From a virus: a stretch of DNA of 64,000 nucleotides. Positions 33,413-41,191 of this stretch are shown piece after piece. Location: IMG/VR virus record IMGVR_UViG_3300013099_000002, positions 1 through 64,000 of that record; one strand, given 5' to 3'. A model generated the notes under the pieces. That model was not told the DNA's origin. It searched no databases and worked only from the letters and a program-made list of their open reading frames with translations. Each line of letters opens with the position of its first letter. Position 1 is the first letter of the stretch. The position numbers were made by a program, and so were the translations under genes.

Positions 33413-34017
33413 TAAACCCTCACATCGAAAGTTTCAGCGCAATGAGGGCAAATCACTTCTAAAGTTTCTTCCGTGTTATCTTTGAATTTATCATCCAACT
33501 CTTTAGCCGTTTTATCCATATCACCATCCTCAACTTCTGAGTAATTTTTTGAGGTAGGATTTATCTCCGGTGTAAAACCCGAACCATCCAATTCTGCGGC
33601 CTCAGATAGAGCTAATAATTCTTCTTCAATATCTGCCATGTCTTGTTCACCAAAACCCATTATATTGAAATCAATTTCATCAGATTCTTGTAGTGCAACC
33701 AGCTCCGCATTTAAGGCTTCAACATCCCATTCAGAATTCATAGCTAATTTATTATCAGCTAACATATAAGCACGTTTTTGGATGTCAGATAATCCTTCAA
33801 TTATCACCACCCGTACCTTAGTTTTTTTCAGTAAAGTAAGGGCCTCAAATCGACAATGCCCTGCCAAAATCCCAAAGTTTTCATCCACTACGATAGGGTT
33901 TGTATATCCGAATTCTTCAATGCTCGCAATCACTTCATTCACCTGTTCTTCGGTGTGAATTCGCACGTTATTTTCAGAAGGAATTAGTTGTTTTAGGGGT
34001 ATAATTTTTGTTTTCAT
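33412..34017 (-). CDS. ParB-like nuclease-domain protein with C-terminal zinc ribbon
   Basis: 201 aa. ENNVRIH, VIASIEEFGYTNPIVVDENFGILAGHCR and ADNKLAMNSEWD are the N-terminal ParB/Srx-like domain, often fused to a DNA methyltransferase in phages; here it stands alone and ends in CPHC (possible zinc). First gene of the cluster after the 313-base gap. Confidence 0.8.
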   Translation of the reverse strand: MKTKIIPLKQLIPSENNVRIHTEEQVNEVIASIEEFGYTNPIVVDENFGILAGHCRFEALTLLKKTKVRVVIIEGLSDIQKRAYMLADNKLAMNSEWDVEALNAELVALQESDEIDFNIMGFGEQDMADIEEELLALSEAAELDGSGFTPEINPTSKNYSEVEDGDMDKTAKELDDKFKDNTEETLEVICPHCAETFDVRV

Positions 34018-34282
34018 AAGGGTCTAATTGTTTTTAATAAAATATTATTAACGCTACACACCGCATATACTGTGGTATACAGCATAACGTCTACAAATTA
34101 ACGTAGAAATGTATCATTATTAGGGCTGTTTTTTATTCACATATTGAAATTATGATTATACACAATATTGATTAACATAGTTATTAAGATGTTCTCTCTA
34201 TACTCTCTATAGTATTCTCTTTAGTTGTTACTTAGTATTCAGAGCTTTTTCCCAACTTTTGAGAATTGGATAATGTTAAGAG

Positions 34283-34311
34283 CCGCCCCCCCGAATGTGA
34301 AGGCGGTTTTT
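34283..34311 (+). terminator. plus-strand intrinsic terminator-like hairpin
   Basis: CCGCC stem pairs with GGCGG, followed by TTTTT on the + strand. On the minus strand no T-run follows. No + strand gene is known here, so it may end an antisense RNA or be a hairpin with another role. Confidence 0.4.
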
Positions 34312-34314
34312 CAG

Positions 34315-34328
34315 TGCAATTGATTGCA
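34315..34328. repeat. dispersed 14-bp near-palindrome, copy 10
   Basis: TGCAATTGATTGCA, between the hairpin and the stop codon of the next gene. Confidence 0.9.
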
Positions 34329-34330
34329 AA

Positions 34331-34519
34331 CTACCGTTGTTTTAATCTTTGGTAAGCATTATGTTTTGTTACTTTATCATCAGATAGTATCTTCCCATTA
34401 TTGGAAGGTTTCATTCTTACTTTCGGGTCGTGGCATACATGGCACCAATAACCTATATAACGATAAAGTTTTTCATTATCACCACCGGTAACTCCACACT
34501 CAGGGCAACAGTATTGCAT
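34331..34519 (-). CDS. zinc-ribbon mini-protein
   Basis: 62 aa with CCPEC and CHVC pairs near the N-terminus, a probable zinc ribbon. Overlaps the thermonuclease stop by one base. Confidence 0.6.
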   Translation of the reverse strand: MQYCCPECGVTGGDNEKLYRYIGYWCHVCHDPKVRMKPSNNGKILSDDKVTKHNAYQRLKQR

Positions 34520-34872
34520 TACCTTTTCCCACCATAATAAGGCATGGCTAAATTCAAATCCAACATTTGCTCATTGAGATTTACATGGTCTACCATAAGG
34601 GTACCCAACAATCGACCATACTTACCAGAATCATCCTTTTCAGTTAGCAGTTCAAAATAACCACTACCATCAACTTTGATTCTGTTTTCCAACCATTCCT
34701 TTGATTCAATACCGTGTACTTTTTCTTCTTTATCCCGTGTACGAGTCTCGGGCGCGTCTATGCCCATTAATCGTATCCGCTTATGGATTGTAAGTTTAAA
34801 TCCTAAATCAATAAAAGCATCCACGGTGTCCCCGTCAACAACCCTATCTAGTTTACATTGATAATGATACAT
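34519..34872 (-). CDS. staphylococcal-nuclease-like thermonuclease
   Basis: 117 aa. VVDGDTVDAFIDLGF, RIRLMGIDAPETR and the YGRLLGTL segment are SNase-domain hallmarks. The calcium-binding Asp, Arg and catalytic Glu (DAPET) are present. No signal peptide, so it acts inside the cell, perhaps on host DNA. Confidence 0.85.
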   Translation of the reverse strand: MYHYQCKLDRVVDGDTVDAFIDLGFKLTIHKRIRLMGIDAPETRTRDKEEKVHGIESKEWLENRIKVDGSGYFELLTEKDDSGKYGRLLGTLMVDHVNLNEQMLDLNLAMPYYGGKR

Positions 34873-34875
34873 TTT

Positions 34876-35088
34876 TTAATCCACCTCGTAAAAAGTCATA
34901 AATAACCCAACCCCAAAAAAATTAAAGCAACGTCTACCTATCACCCCTGTGTATACCGTGTCTCTTGTTATATCTTTTTCTAAGCACACGGTAGTTACTT
35001 GAGTAATGCTTGTTCTATTTATAGCTATACGTTCATCAACAAATCTGGGAATAATTATATCCAACAATAATAGTATTGTCTTTTTCAT
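34876..35088 (-). CDS. hypothetical protein
   Basis: 70 aa, hydrophobic N-terminus (KKTILLLLDIIIP), possible signal anchor. Not recognised. Confidence 0.55.
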   Translation of the reverse strand: MKKTILLLLDIIIPRFVDERIAINRTSITQVTTVCLEKDITRDTVYTGVIGRRCFNFFGVGLFMTFYEVD

Positions 35089-35291
35089 TAGCCTTCTAAA
35101 GTTACGGTAGTGTCAACCACATCTGAATAATCAGCTTCAGTTATCCGTTCTACTTTTATTGGAAACCCTGACCGACCATCCTTAAAAAAATGGATAGGTT
35201 CTTGTGGTACAGGGAAGGTAGCGGCTTCAGATATTTCTGCCACCATTGCACCCGAATATTGCTCTAATACAGTAATTCTATATTTATTCAT
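35088..35291 (-). CDS. hypothetical protein
   Basis: 67 aa, not recognised. One-base overlap with the next gene. Confidence 0.55.
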   Translation of the reverse strand: MNKYRITVLEQYSGAMVAEISEAATFPVPQEPIHFFKDGRSGFPIKVERITEADYSDVVDTTVTLEG

Positions 35292-35306
35292 TAGTTCCTC
35301 TTATTT

Positions 35307-35468
35307 TTAATCACAAATTACATCACCTGTATAAATTACTTTAGGTTGTTTTGGTTTCGACACCTCCGATTTTATTAATAAAGCCCCCAATAGCATCCCA
35401 GTAGTAATAAGAACCAAGCTAATGCATACCCACCAACCTAACTCTTGTTTTCTGAAAGCAAGGCACAT
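35307..35468 (-). CDS. small single-pass membrane protein
   Basis: 53 aa with one membrane helix (WWVCISLVLITTGMLLGALL, about residues 12-31). TAATG overlap with the dCMP deaminase stop. Unknown function. Confidence 0.6.
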   Translation of the reverse strand: MCLAFRKQELGWWVCISLVLITTGMLLGALLIKSEVSKPKQPKVIYTGDVICD

Positions 35469-35932
35469 TAAAAATCACCATCAACAATAGTGGTAGAAAT
35501 CCCAGCATCATGGAATACACGTTTAGCTAATTGAGTGCTTTCTTTCCACCGGTCAATAAACTGCGGTTCAGGATGAATCCAAACCACCCGACTAATACCA
35601 GTTTGGGCAACCATAGCGGCACAACCAGCACAAGTAGGATGAGTAGAATAAATCGTAAAGCCGGTTAAATTTACATTAGCAAATAGTATTGCATTGGCTT
35701 CTGCATGAATAGTTAAAGGGTATTTTACGTTCCTATCCCCTAAAGATTCTTCATCATCAATAACCCCCCGTGGAAACCCGTTATAGCCGGTAGCAACAAT
35801 TCTTTGATTAGTGTCAACAATTACCGCCCCAACTTTTGTTGAGGGGTCTTTGCTCCAAGTGCCAATAAGTTGAGCCATCATCAAAAATCGCTTGTCCCAC
35901 TTATCAATCACCCTAGTATCTCTTTCATTCAT
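35468..35932 (-). CDS. dCMP deaminase
   Basis: 154 aa from the ATG at 35932 (GTGGGTGA upstream). Zinc and catalytic motif HAEANA, then HPTCAGC; STKVGAVIV and GYNGFPRG substrate region. Makes dUMP for ThyX. Flanked by an HNH endonuclease. Confidence 0.93.
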   Translation of the reverse strand: MNERDTRVIDKWDKRFLMMAQLIGTWSKDPSTKVGAVIVDTNQRIVATGYNGFPRGVIDDEESLGDRNVKYPLTIHAEANAILFANVNLTGFTIYSTHPTCAGCAAMVAQTGISRVVWIHPEPQFIDRWKESTQLAKRVFHDAGISTTIVDGDF

Positions 35933-35936
35933 AGAA

Positions 35937-36518
35937 TCACCCACATTTGCTTTCTGTTAAAGCCCGTTCTAAAGGCCAACCTCTTTTTATTCTTGATTGT
36001 AGCCTCCCATAAGGCATGTTATATAATTCTGCTAAAGCTTTAATAGTGTATGTGCGTCCTGCGTGTTGTATATTAGTGCTTTTGTTTGAGGCTTGTTCTG
36101 CCGAAGTAGACCATTTGCAATTGGATACCTCGTAGTTACCTTCATTATCAATCCTATCTAAAGTGGTACCTTCTGGCCTAACCCCCATATCATCAAAAAA
36201 CTTTTCAAAAGAATCACGCCAATCAGAACAAATAGTAATACCTCTACCACCATAATTAGAATAGCGGTCATTGTTTTTATTAAAGCACCGTTGCTTCATA
36301 CTATCCCAAGAATTATATTCTCGTTTATGAAAAAAACAACCACTCCTTTTAGACATACCATAACAGTATTTACATTTAGTTGAATTACCTTTCACTAAAT
36401 GAGTAATAATTACAAATTTTTCTAAACCACAACTACATTTAGCTAACCATCTTTTTTTATCAGGATAGTAATCTAATAGAGTCCACTGATTAAAAGTATC
36501 ACCTTTTTTATATTTCAT
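35937..36518 (-). CDS. free-standing HNH-type homing endonuclease
   Basis: 193 aa. YNSWDSMKQRC, YGGRGITICSDW, DRIDNEGNYEVSNCKW are the core of a phage HNH-like endonuclease family also present at 48465-48890. The C-terminus has a short HTH-like DNA-binding segment (TIKALAELYNMPYGRLQSRI). Sits between dCMP deaminase and the NrdJ-like gene, a common target area for homing endonucleases. Confidence 0.82.
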   Translation of the reverse strand: MKYKKGDTFNQWTLLDYYPDKKRWLAKCSCGLEKFVIITHLVKGNSTKCKYCYGMSKRSGCFFHKREYNSWDSMKQRCFNKNNDRYSNYGGRGITICSDWRDSFEKFFDDMGVRPEGTTLDRIDNEGNYEVSNCKWSTSAEQASNKSTNIQHAGRTYTIKALAELYNMPYGRLQSRIKRGWPLERALTESKCG

Positions 36519-36549
36519 AAGTAATCATAACAACATTTAGATTCCTATG

Positions 36550-37227
36550 TCAATTGCAATGGGACTCACCGCAACTTAAACAAGTTTGGCACCCATCCAT
36601 AAGGATAACAGCCTTAACGCTACACTTTGGGCATACAGTGGACTGTGGGGGGTATTCTGCTGTGTTATTATCGTCTGGGTTAGCTTTTTTGTACTCTTCA
36701 CGCTTCTGAGCAATAAATTCTTCCGTGGCTTTATCTTTTTGAACTTCTATAATCCCAATAGCAATTAAATGTTTTTCAAGTATATGCCCAACTTCAGCAA
36801 TTATAGAGGGCATAAATACCCCCCCTTTTTTGAAGTAACCACCGGCAGGGTCAAATACGCTTTTTAGTTCATCTGCTAAAAAGACAACATCGCCACCTTT
36901 TCTAAATACTGCAGATATTACTCTGGTCAAAGCAAATACCCATTGTGCGCTCTCAGGGTCTTTACAGTTGATAAAAATTTCATACGGGTACAGATTACCG
37001 TTTATTTCTTTATCGTTCAAAGTAACGTAATAAGCGAAGTCTTTAACAGGATGTTTGAACTTGTATGTTCGTCCGTTTAGAATCTCATCCCGTTCTATTT
37101 CTTCATGCATCCCTGTTTGTTCACAAATCAACCCTTCTACTTCTTCAGGTTCATCTGTTAATACTTTAAAGCCAACAATTTTCTTGTCAATAACTGTAGG
37201 TGGTGGTTTCTTCTCTTCTTCAGCCAT
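36550..37227 (-). CDS. NrdJ (class II ribonucleotide reductase) C-terminal/TSCPD-like protein
   Basis: 225 aa from the ATG at 37227 (GGAG upstream). FKHPVKDFAYYVTLND, GNLYPYEIFIN, VFRKGGDVVFLADELKSVFDP and a C-terminal CPKC...CQTCLSCGESHC cysteine set match the TSCPD/NrdJb half of B12-dependent ribonucleotide reductase. The large catalytic NrdJ half is not in this window. Confidence 0.72.
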   Translation of the reverse strand: MAEEEKKPPPTVIDKKIVGFKVLTDEPEEVEGLICEQTGMHEEIERDEILNGRTYKFKHPVKDFAYYVTLNDKEINGNLYPYEIFINCKDPESAQWVFALTRVISAVFRKGGDVVFLADELKSVFDPAGGYFKKGGVFMPSIIAEVGHILEKHLIAIGIIEVQKDKATEEFIAQKREEYKKANPDDNNTAEYPPQSTVCPKCSVKAVILMDGCQTCLSCGESHCN

Positions 37228-37846
37228 TATTATCTCCGGTGCCGGTAGAAATAGTAATGTTCCCCCGTTCATTTAAAAAAGCAATAATGTTTCTTATGCA
37301 TACCAGCTCAATATCATGCACTTCAATATTGAAAGTCAGTTCTGCATCTTTTGGAAATTCGTATGAAGAACTAATGCCTGTAAAATCTTTTAATTTCCCA
37401 GACCGTGCCTTTGCATAATTTCCTTTTGCATCCACGCTTTCACAATATTCTAAAGATGCATTCATGTGAATTTCTATGAATTGGTTTTCTTCCACCGAAT
37501 CCCTAACCATAGCCCTATCAATAAGAATAGGTGAAACCAAAGACACCACTGCAAACATACCAGCGTCTACCAATAATTTTGCCACCTCCCCCACACGCGC
37601 CACATTTTCTGACCGGTCTTTTAAAGAAAAACCTAAATCAGAACAAATACCTTTTCTTAATTCATCACCATCAAGGTTACATGCACCGTAACCCCTCACA
37701 CGAAGTTCATCCACAATCTTTGTAGCCAACATTGACTTACCAGAACCACATAATCCAGTAAGCCAAATAATAGCTGGTTTAGGCTGTGTAATACTCCCAA
37801 TCTGTTTTTCGCCTTCCAACACTTCTCTCCAATCGTTCGGCTTCAT
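37220..37846 (-). CDS. cysC: adenylylsulfate (APS) kinase
   Basis: 208 aa. P-loop GLCGSGKSM (31-39), LDGDELRKGICSDLGFS, RSENVARVGEVAKLL, VSPILIDR, KARSGKLKDFTGISS and YEFP are APS-kinase signatures. It phosphorylates APS to PAPS. P-loop residues differ slightly from the usual GLSGSGKST. Its start overlaps the membrane gene by 68 bases, but this start gives the family's normal spacing before the P-loop. Confidence 0.9.
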   Translation of the reverse strand: MKPNDWREVLEGEKQIGSITQPKPAIIWLTGLCGSGKSMLATKIVDELRVRGYGACNLDGDELRKGICSDLGFSLKDRSENVARVGEVAKLLVDAGMFAVVSLVSPILIDRAMVRDSVEENQFIEIHMNASLEYCESVDAKGNYAKARSGKLKDFTGISSSYEFPKDAELTFNIEVHDIELVCIRNIIAFLNERGNITISTGTGDNNG

Positions 37847-38045
37847 CCAGTTTGCTTTTTTCTACATACCACAAAATAACAGTAAAAGTAGCACCGGCAT
37901 AAAACCCCAAATAAATAAAACTAAGAACTATCGTTATCATTTCAATAAGAAACCGGATAGCATTACCCACGCCTACAAACAAGGGGGCTATATGTTGTGT
38001 TCGCCCCCTCCTATCTACAAGGCCGGTTCTTCTATTAACCTGCAT
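37779..38045 (-). CDS. membrane protein
   Basis: 88 aa with a central hydrophobic region (about residues 28-62, probably two helices) between basic ends. Unknown function. Confidence 0.6.
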   Translation of the reverse strand: MQVNRRTGLVDRRGRTQHIAPLFVGVGNAIRFLIEMITIVLSFIYLGFYAGATFTVILWYVEKSKLDEAERLERSVGRRKTDWEYYTA

Positions 38046-38598
38046 CTTCCATTGCCTTTCGTTCAGCTTCGGTATCCCGATTCAAAGCATCTTCTGTATT
38101 GAATTTTTCTGGGTACCGCGCCAGCAATTTATTGATATTTTTATCCATGCATTCCTCAATAGATACACCAGCATCACGAAGTAAAATAGCATCGTACCAA
38201 AAGCCGTCCCCAACTTCTTCGATAGTATTTTTTACATCATAGTTTTGTTTGTCTGAAGAAACAAAGGCAAATACATTTTCCATCACTTCCCCAGCTTCGG
38301 TTAATTTACCTAGTGCCGCGTGAAGCAAATCAACTTCCCGTGAATCAAACTTTTGCAAAGCTTCAAGTTCATCCGGTTCTAAGGCCATGGTATCGGCATC
38401 AGATAAAATTACCGCGCCATCAACCATAGGCTTACCGTAGTAAATATTCTTTTTTAATGCATCTAATTGCTGGCAAACATCAATAGCTTGTTTAATCACA
38501 TTACCTAAAGATTTTGCTGTGTCACTTGATAGCCCTAAACCATCAGGAAATTTTGATAAGGTGCGTTCCGAATCAACTAAATATTGTTCTGGTGTCAT
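38035..38598 (-). CDS. MazG-like nucleotide pyrophosphohydrolase
   Basis: 187 aa. The C-terminal half holds KLTEAGEV and EEVGDGFWYDAILLRDAGVS motifs (ExxE...ExxD) plus KNINKLLARYPEKF, as in phage MazG-like enzymes that hydrolyse nucleoside triphosphates. Possibly lowers ppGpp or non-canonical dNTPs. Confidence 0.82.
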   Translation of the reverse strand: MTPEQYLVDSERTLSKFPDGLGLSSDTAKSLGNVIKQAIDVCQQLDALKKNIYYGKPMVDGAVILSDADTMALEPDELEALQKFDSREVDLLHAALGKLTEAGEVMENVFAFVSSDKQNYDVKNTIEEVGDGFWYDAILLRDAGVSIEECMDKNINKLLARYPEKFNTEDALNRDTEAERKAMEDAG

Positions 38599-38624
38599 AC
38601 GTTGTACTCCTAGTTAAGTTAAAA

Positions 38625-38972
38625 TTAAAACCGGTTTGATTCCATAGGCATATCTTTACAGCCCCCAGTATGTCTTACTTCCTTTACTACTTTTGGTTTT
38701 AGCAGTTTTAGACGTGGCTCATCGAACTGCTGTCTTTCTTTTGGCTTACCATGAGGGTCTAATCCAGACGGTAATACCCCGTAAGCGTTGCAATTAGTTA
38801 GCCATTGCATACGGTATTCTATTACACCTTTAAAGCCGGTAATGTCATCTTTGACCTCATCACCAAGATTAAATTTAAAATCTGTATCGGTATTCGCATC
38901 TTTAACTACTTGTAGTTCAGCTATATCAGTTTTTGCCTTATTACCGAAGATATTTTTTATTGATTCAAACAT
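38625..38972 (-). CDS. conserved phage protein
   Basis: 115 aa. The LGDEVKDDITGFKGVIEYR core is common in phage proteins of unknown function. Follows the terminator at 38993-39022, so it likely has another promoter. Confidence 0.65.
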   Translation of the reverse strand: MFESIKNIFGNKAKTDIAELQVVKDANTDTDFKFNLGDEVKDDITGFKGVIEYRMQWLTNCNAYGVLPSGLDPHGKPKERQQFDEPRLKLLKPKVVKEVRHTGGCKDMPMESNRF

Positions 38973-38992
38973 TTTGCTTTGTCCATTGGTTT

Positions 38993-39022
38993 AAAAAAAA
39001 TGGTGAGGTTTTTACACCCCAC
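38993..39022 (-). terminator. intrinsic terminator
   Basis: Minus-strand stem GGTGGGG / CCTCACC followed by ATTTTTTTT. Ends the transcript started at 40113-40140 after the gene at 39043-39903. Confidence 0.75.
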
Positions 39023-39042
39023 CGAGTTACCACAGCGCTTGG

Positions 39043-39903
39043 TTAATCCACTTCTGCAGTTAAGGAAACATCAGGCCATAATTCTTCAAATATTTCTAGT
39101 ACCTCTTCCCATGAAGAGCCTTTCATTGTATCTTTTAATGATTTAGGTTTAGGTGCCTTCTTAGGTTTGTTACCAGACAAATATGCCAAACAAATAGATT
39201 CCATTGCCACGTTAGCAAATTCCGTGTCAGCATCATTTTTAGCCTTATCCACGGCATCATTGATGACCTCTTTTTGGTCATCATGCACCTTAAAGGTTAA
39301 GGTTGATAATTTAGTTGATTCTTCCATTGCATCTGGAGCATCTTCATCATCCTCGTCATCAGAGGCAGTCGAACCTTTTTGTTGTTCTTTGATGTAGGCT
39401 TGTAATTGAATCACGGTTAGCTCGGAAGCAATTTCCACCCATTCATCAACATTTTCTTCATTGATAATATCGCACAGTTCTTTCAGTTTAGACCAACCCA
39501 AACCTTCAACCTTTTCCCATGGAATATTAGCTTCAACCAAGCCGTTATAAATCCCAACCATATACATTGCTTTACGATAACCAAGCCCATATTCTTCTTC
39601 AACAAAAGATTTGAAATTATCAAAACCCTCATCAGTGTACCAACCATTTGATTGAATAACCGATAGAACCCCACCCAACTGAAAATATGAAAAGTCAATA
39701 TCTTGAGCCAATTTTGAAACCATGGCATAAGCTTTCACCTTGGTTAAATTTTCAAGTTTGTGAGCGGTATCGACAATTAAATCAGATTTTGCTTTGGTAG
39801 CAGTTTTTGGTTTTACTGCTGTGGTAGTTTTTGGTTTCGCAGTTGTTGTTTTTTTACCTGCCGCAACTTTCGCAGCAGTTGTTGTTTTTTTAGCTTCAGC
39901 CAT
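39043..39903 (-). CDS. DUF3102-like protein with basic low-complexity N-terminus
   Basis: 286 aa from the ATG at 39903 (GGAG upstream). Residues 1-45 are Lys/Thr/Ala repeats. The middle (VLSVIQSNGWY, FVEEEYGLGYRKAMYMV) resembles DUF3102-type phage proteins. The C-terminus has an acidic linker and a KPKKAPKPK stretch. Probably DNA-binding. Confidence 0.6.
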   Translation of the reverse strand: MAEAKKTTTAAKVAAGKKTTTAKPKTTTAVKPKTATKAKSDLIVDTAHKLENLTKVKAYAMVSKLAQDIDFSYFQLGGVLSVIQSNGWYTDEGFDNFKSFVEEEYGLGYRKAMYMVGIYNGLVEANIPWEKVEGLGWSKLKELCDIINEENVDEWVEIASELTVIQLQAYIKEQQKGSTASDDEDDEDAPDAMEESTKLSTLTFKVHDDQKEVINDAVDKAKNDADTEFANVAMESICLAYLSGNKPKKAPKPKSLKDTMKGSSWEEVLEIFEELWPDVSLTAEVD

Positions 39904-39951
39904 TTTTGTATCTCCAATAATAAAATAAACCATCCATGGTATAAAGTTTTC

Positions 39952-40080
39952 CTAGTACCCAGTAATTTCAAACACCCAACTGCCGTTTAATTTGTGGCAA
40001 TTAAAAGCCGCCCCTTTTTCAGTTAAGGACATTGCAATTTCAGTCATTTCCAATAAATCGTCAGTTGTGATAGTTTTCAT
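39952..40080 (-). CDS. small hypothetical protein
   Basis: 42 aa, too short for most ORF filters. Directly after the promoter at 40113-40140 with the ACGGATTAAAAAA leader. Begins MKTITTDDLLEMTEIAMSL. Unknown function. Confidence 0.6.
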   Translation of the reverse strand: MKTITTDDLLEMTEIAMSLTEKGAAFNCHKLNGSWVFEITGY

Positions 40081-40112
40081 TTTTTTAATCCGTTTCGTTT
40101 AATGTGAGCTTC

Positions 40113-40140
40113 ATTATACGCATATAATTTTAATTGTCAA
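40113..40140 (-). promoter_or_regulatory. sigma70-type early promoter
   Basis: -35 TTGACA (40135-40140), 16 bp, -10 TATAAT (40113-40118). Confidence 0.85.
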
Positions 40141-40152
40141 ATTTAATTTTAA

Positions 40153-40713
40153 TCATATTTCACTATTTGCAATCAATTGCAATTTTTCTATATCTTTAGG
40201 ATGTTTCTTAGCCCACTCTGTTAAAGCGGTTGCATTAACTTTAGGGACTTTTACATACCCCAATAAACCCAAACCAAATTGAGCTAAACAAAAAGCATCG
40301 ACCTCATTATCAGTCCCTTCTAGGTGCCAACGCTTGTAAGTTTCCAACATCATAACATCTTTCTTTACATTACCTTTACCAGAAACGAACTTTTTTAATG
40401 AAGTTGGGGGTATATCTAAAATAAGCACTCGGTATAAATGCAACGTGTATTTAATCACTGTACCCACTTCAACCAGCGTTACCAGTGTGTGCTTATTAGC
40501 GAACCCGTAGCCCTCAATTATGCAAACATCAGGCTCATACTTATCCAGTAATTCATAAAGCCTGTCTGCGAATGCTTTTAATCGTGGCATCCCTTTTAGT
40601 GTTGGAAAGTTCCATTCCTGCTTATACAGTAAATTTATTTTTTCTTCCCCGTGTTTCAATTCCAAGATAACCACGCCTGTTTTAGTTGAAGTATCCAACC
40701 CTAAAACAATCAT
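40153..40713 (-). CDS. RuvC-like Holliday-junction resolvase
   Basis: 186 aa from the ATG at 40713 (ATGA overlap with the upstream gene). RNase H-like fold: GLDTSTKTG, CIIEGYGF and NEVDAFCLAQ hold the acidic active-site residues of RuvC-type resolvases. Probably resolves recombination or replication junctions before packaging. Copy 11 of the 14-bp repeat is in the last codons (KLQLIANSEI). Confidence 0.8.
   Translation of the reverse strand: MIVLGLDTSTKTGVVILELKHGEEKINLLYKQEWNFPTLKGMPRLKAFADRLYELLDKYEPDVCIIEGYGFANKHTLVTLVEVGTVIKYTLHLYRVLILDIPPTSLKKFVSGKGNVKKDVMMLETYKRWHLEGTDNEVDAFCLAQFGLGLLGYVKVPKVNATALTEWAKKHPKDIEKLQLIANSEI
40168..40181. repeat. dispersed 14-bp near-palindrome, copy 11
   Basis: TGCAATCAATTGCA, in the last codons of the RuvC-like gene. 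Confidence 0.9.
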
Positions 40714-41180
40714 GTTAAGTACTTCCATTTAGTGATATGTTCTGCTTCCACAAAATCACCCCCACCAATAATGGCATTAGTATAAAATCCAAATTCATGC
40801 TCATCATGGTTAAATACTCCAAGATAAACACAATCCCCATATTGAAATAGTACAGGTCTTTCTGAGTCCGGCAAATTAACCAGCCTACCTTCAACACTAT
40901 CAACCAGTGCCCATTCAGATTGCTCAGTAATATACCCCTCTTCAAAAGATTCTGCTGGTGAAAAGGATTTATACCCACCCTCATAAACAACATAATACCC
41001 ACCGGCTTCAGGTTTATGTTTATTTACATAATCCATGCTTAGTTGTATCGGTGTAAATCTGTCATCGGTGGCCTTAAAAAATACAGCATCACCTTCATGG
41101 AATATTTCTTTTATTTTCAAAGCCCACACTTTTTTAATGCATTGGTACTTTGGTAGTTCGCACATTGAGCCATCAGTCAT
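40710..41180 (-). CDS. conserved phage protein
   Basis: 156 aa. The pattern MCELPKYQCIKKVWALKI, FFKATDDRFTPIQLS and GGYYVVYEGGYKSFSPA is found in many phages of marine proteobacteria. Function unknown. Confidence 0.7.
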   Translation of the reverse strand: MTDGSMCELPKYQCIKKVWALKIKEIFHEGDAVFFKATDDRFTPIQLSMDYVNKHKPEAGGYYVVYEGGYKSFSPAESFEEGYITEQSEWALVDSVEGRLVNLPDSERPVLFQYGDCVYLGVFNHDEHEFGFYTNAIIGGGDFVEAEHITKWKYLT

Positions 41181-41191
41181 ATTAAGTCCTC

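Larger units (their letters stand above)
34018..34330. promoter_or_regulatory. 313-base non-coding control region
   Basis: No gene. Very AT-rich. Holds an inverted repeat near 34067-34085 (TATAC-TGTG-GTATA), a TCTAC/GTAGA hairpin near 34090-34110, a tandem TATAGAGAG repeat on the minus strand (near 34195-34213), a minus-strand TATAAT (34155-34160) with no good -35, a plus-strand terminator-like hairpin and copy 10 of the 14-bp repeat. Likely the promoter or operator region of the modification/terminase block, which lacks the early promoter family. Confidence 0.5.
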
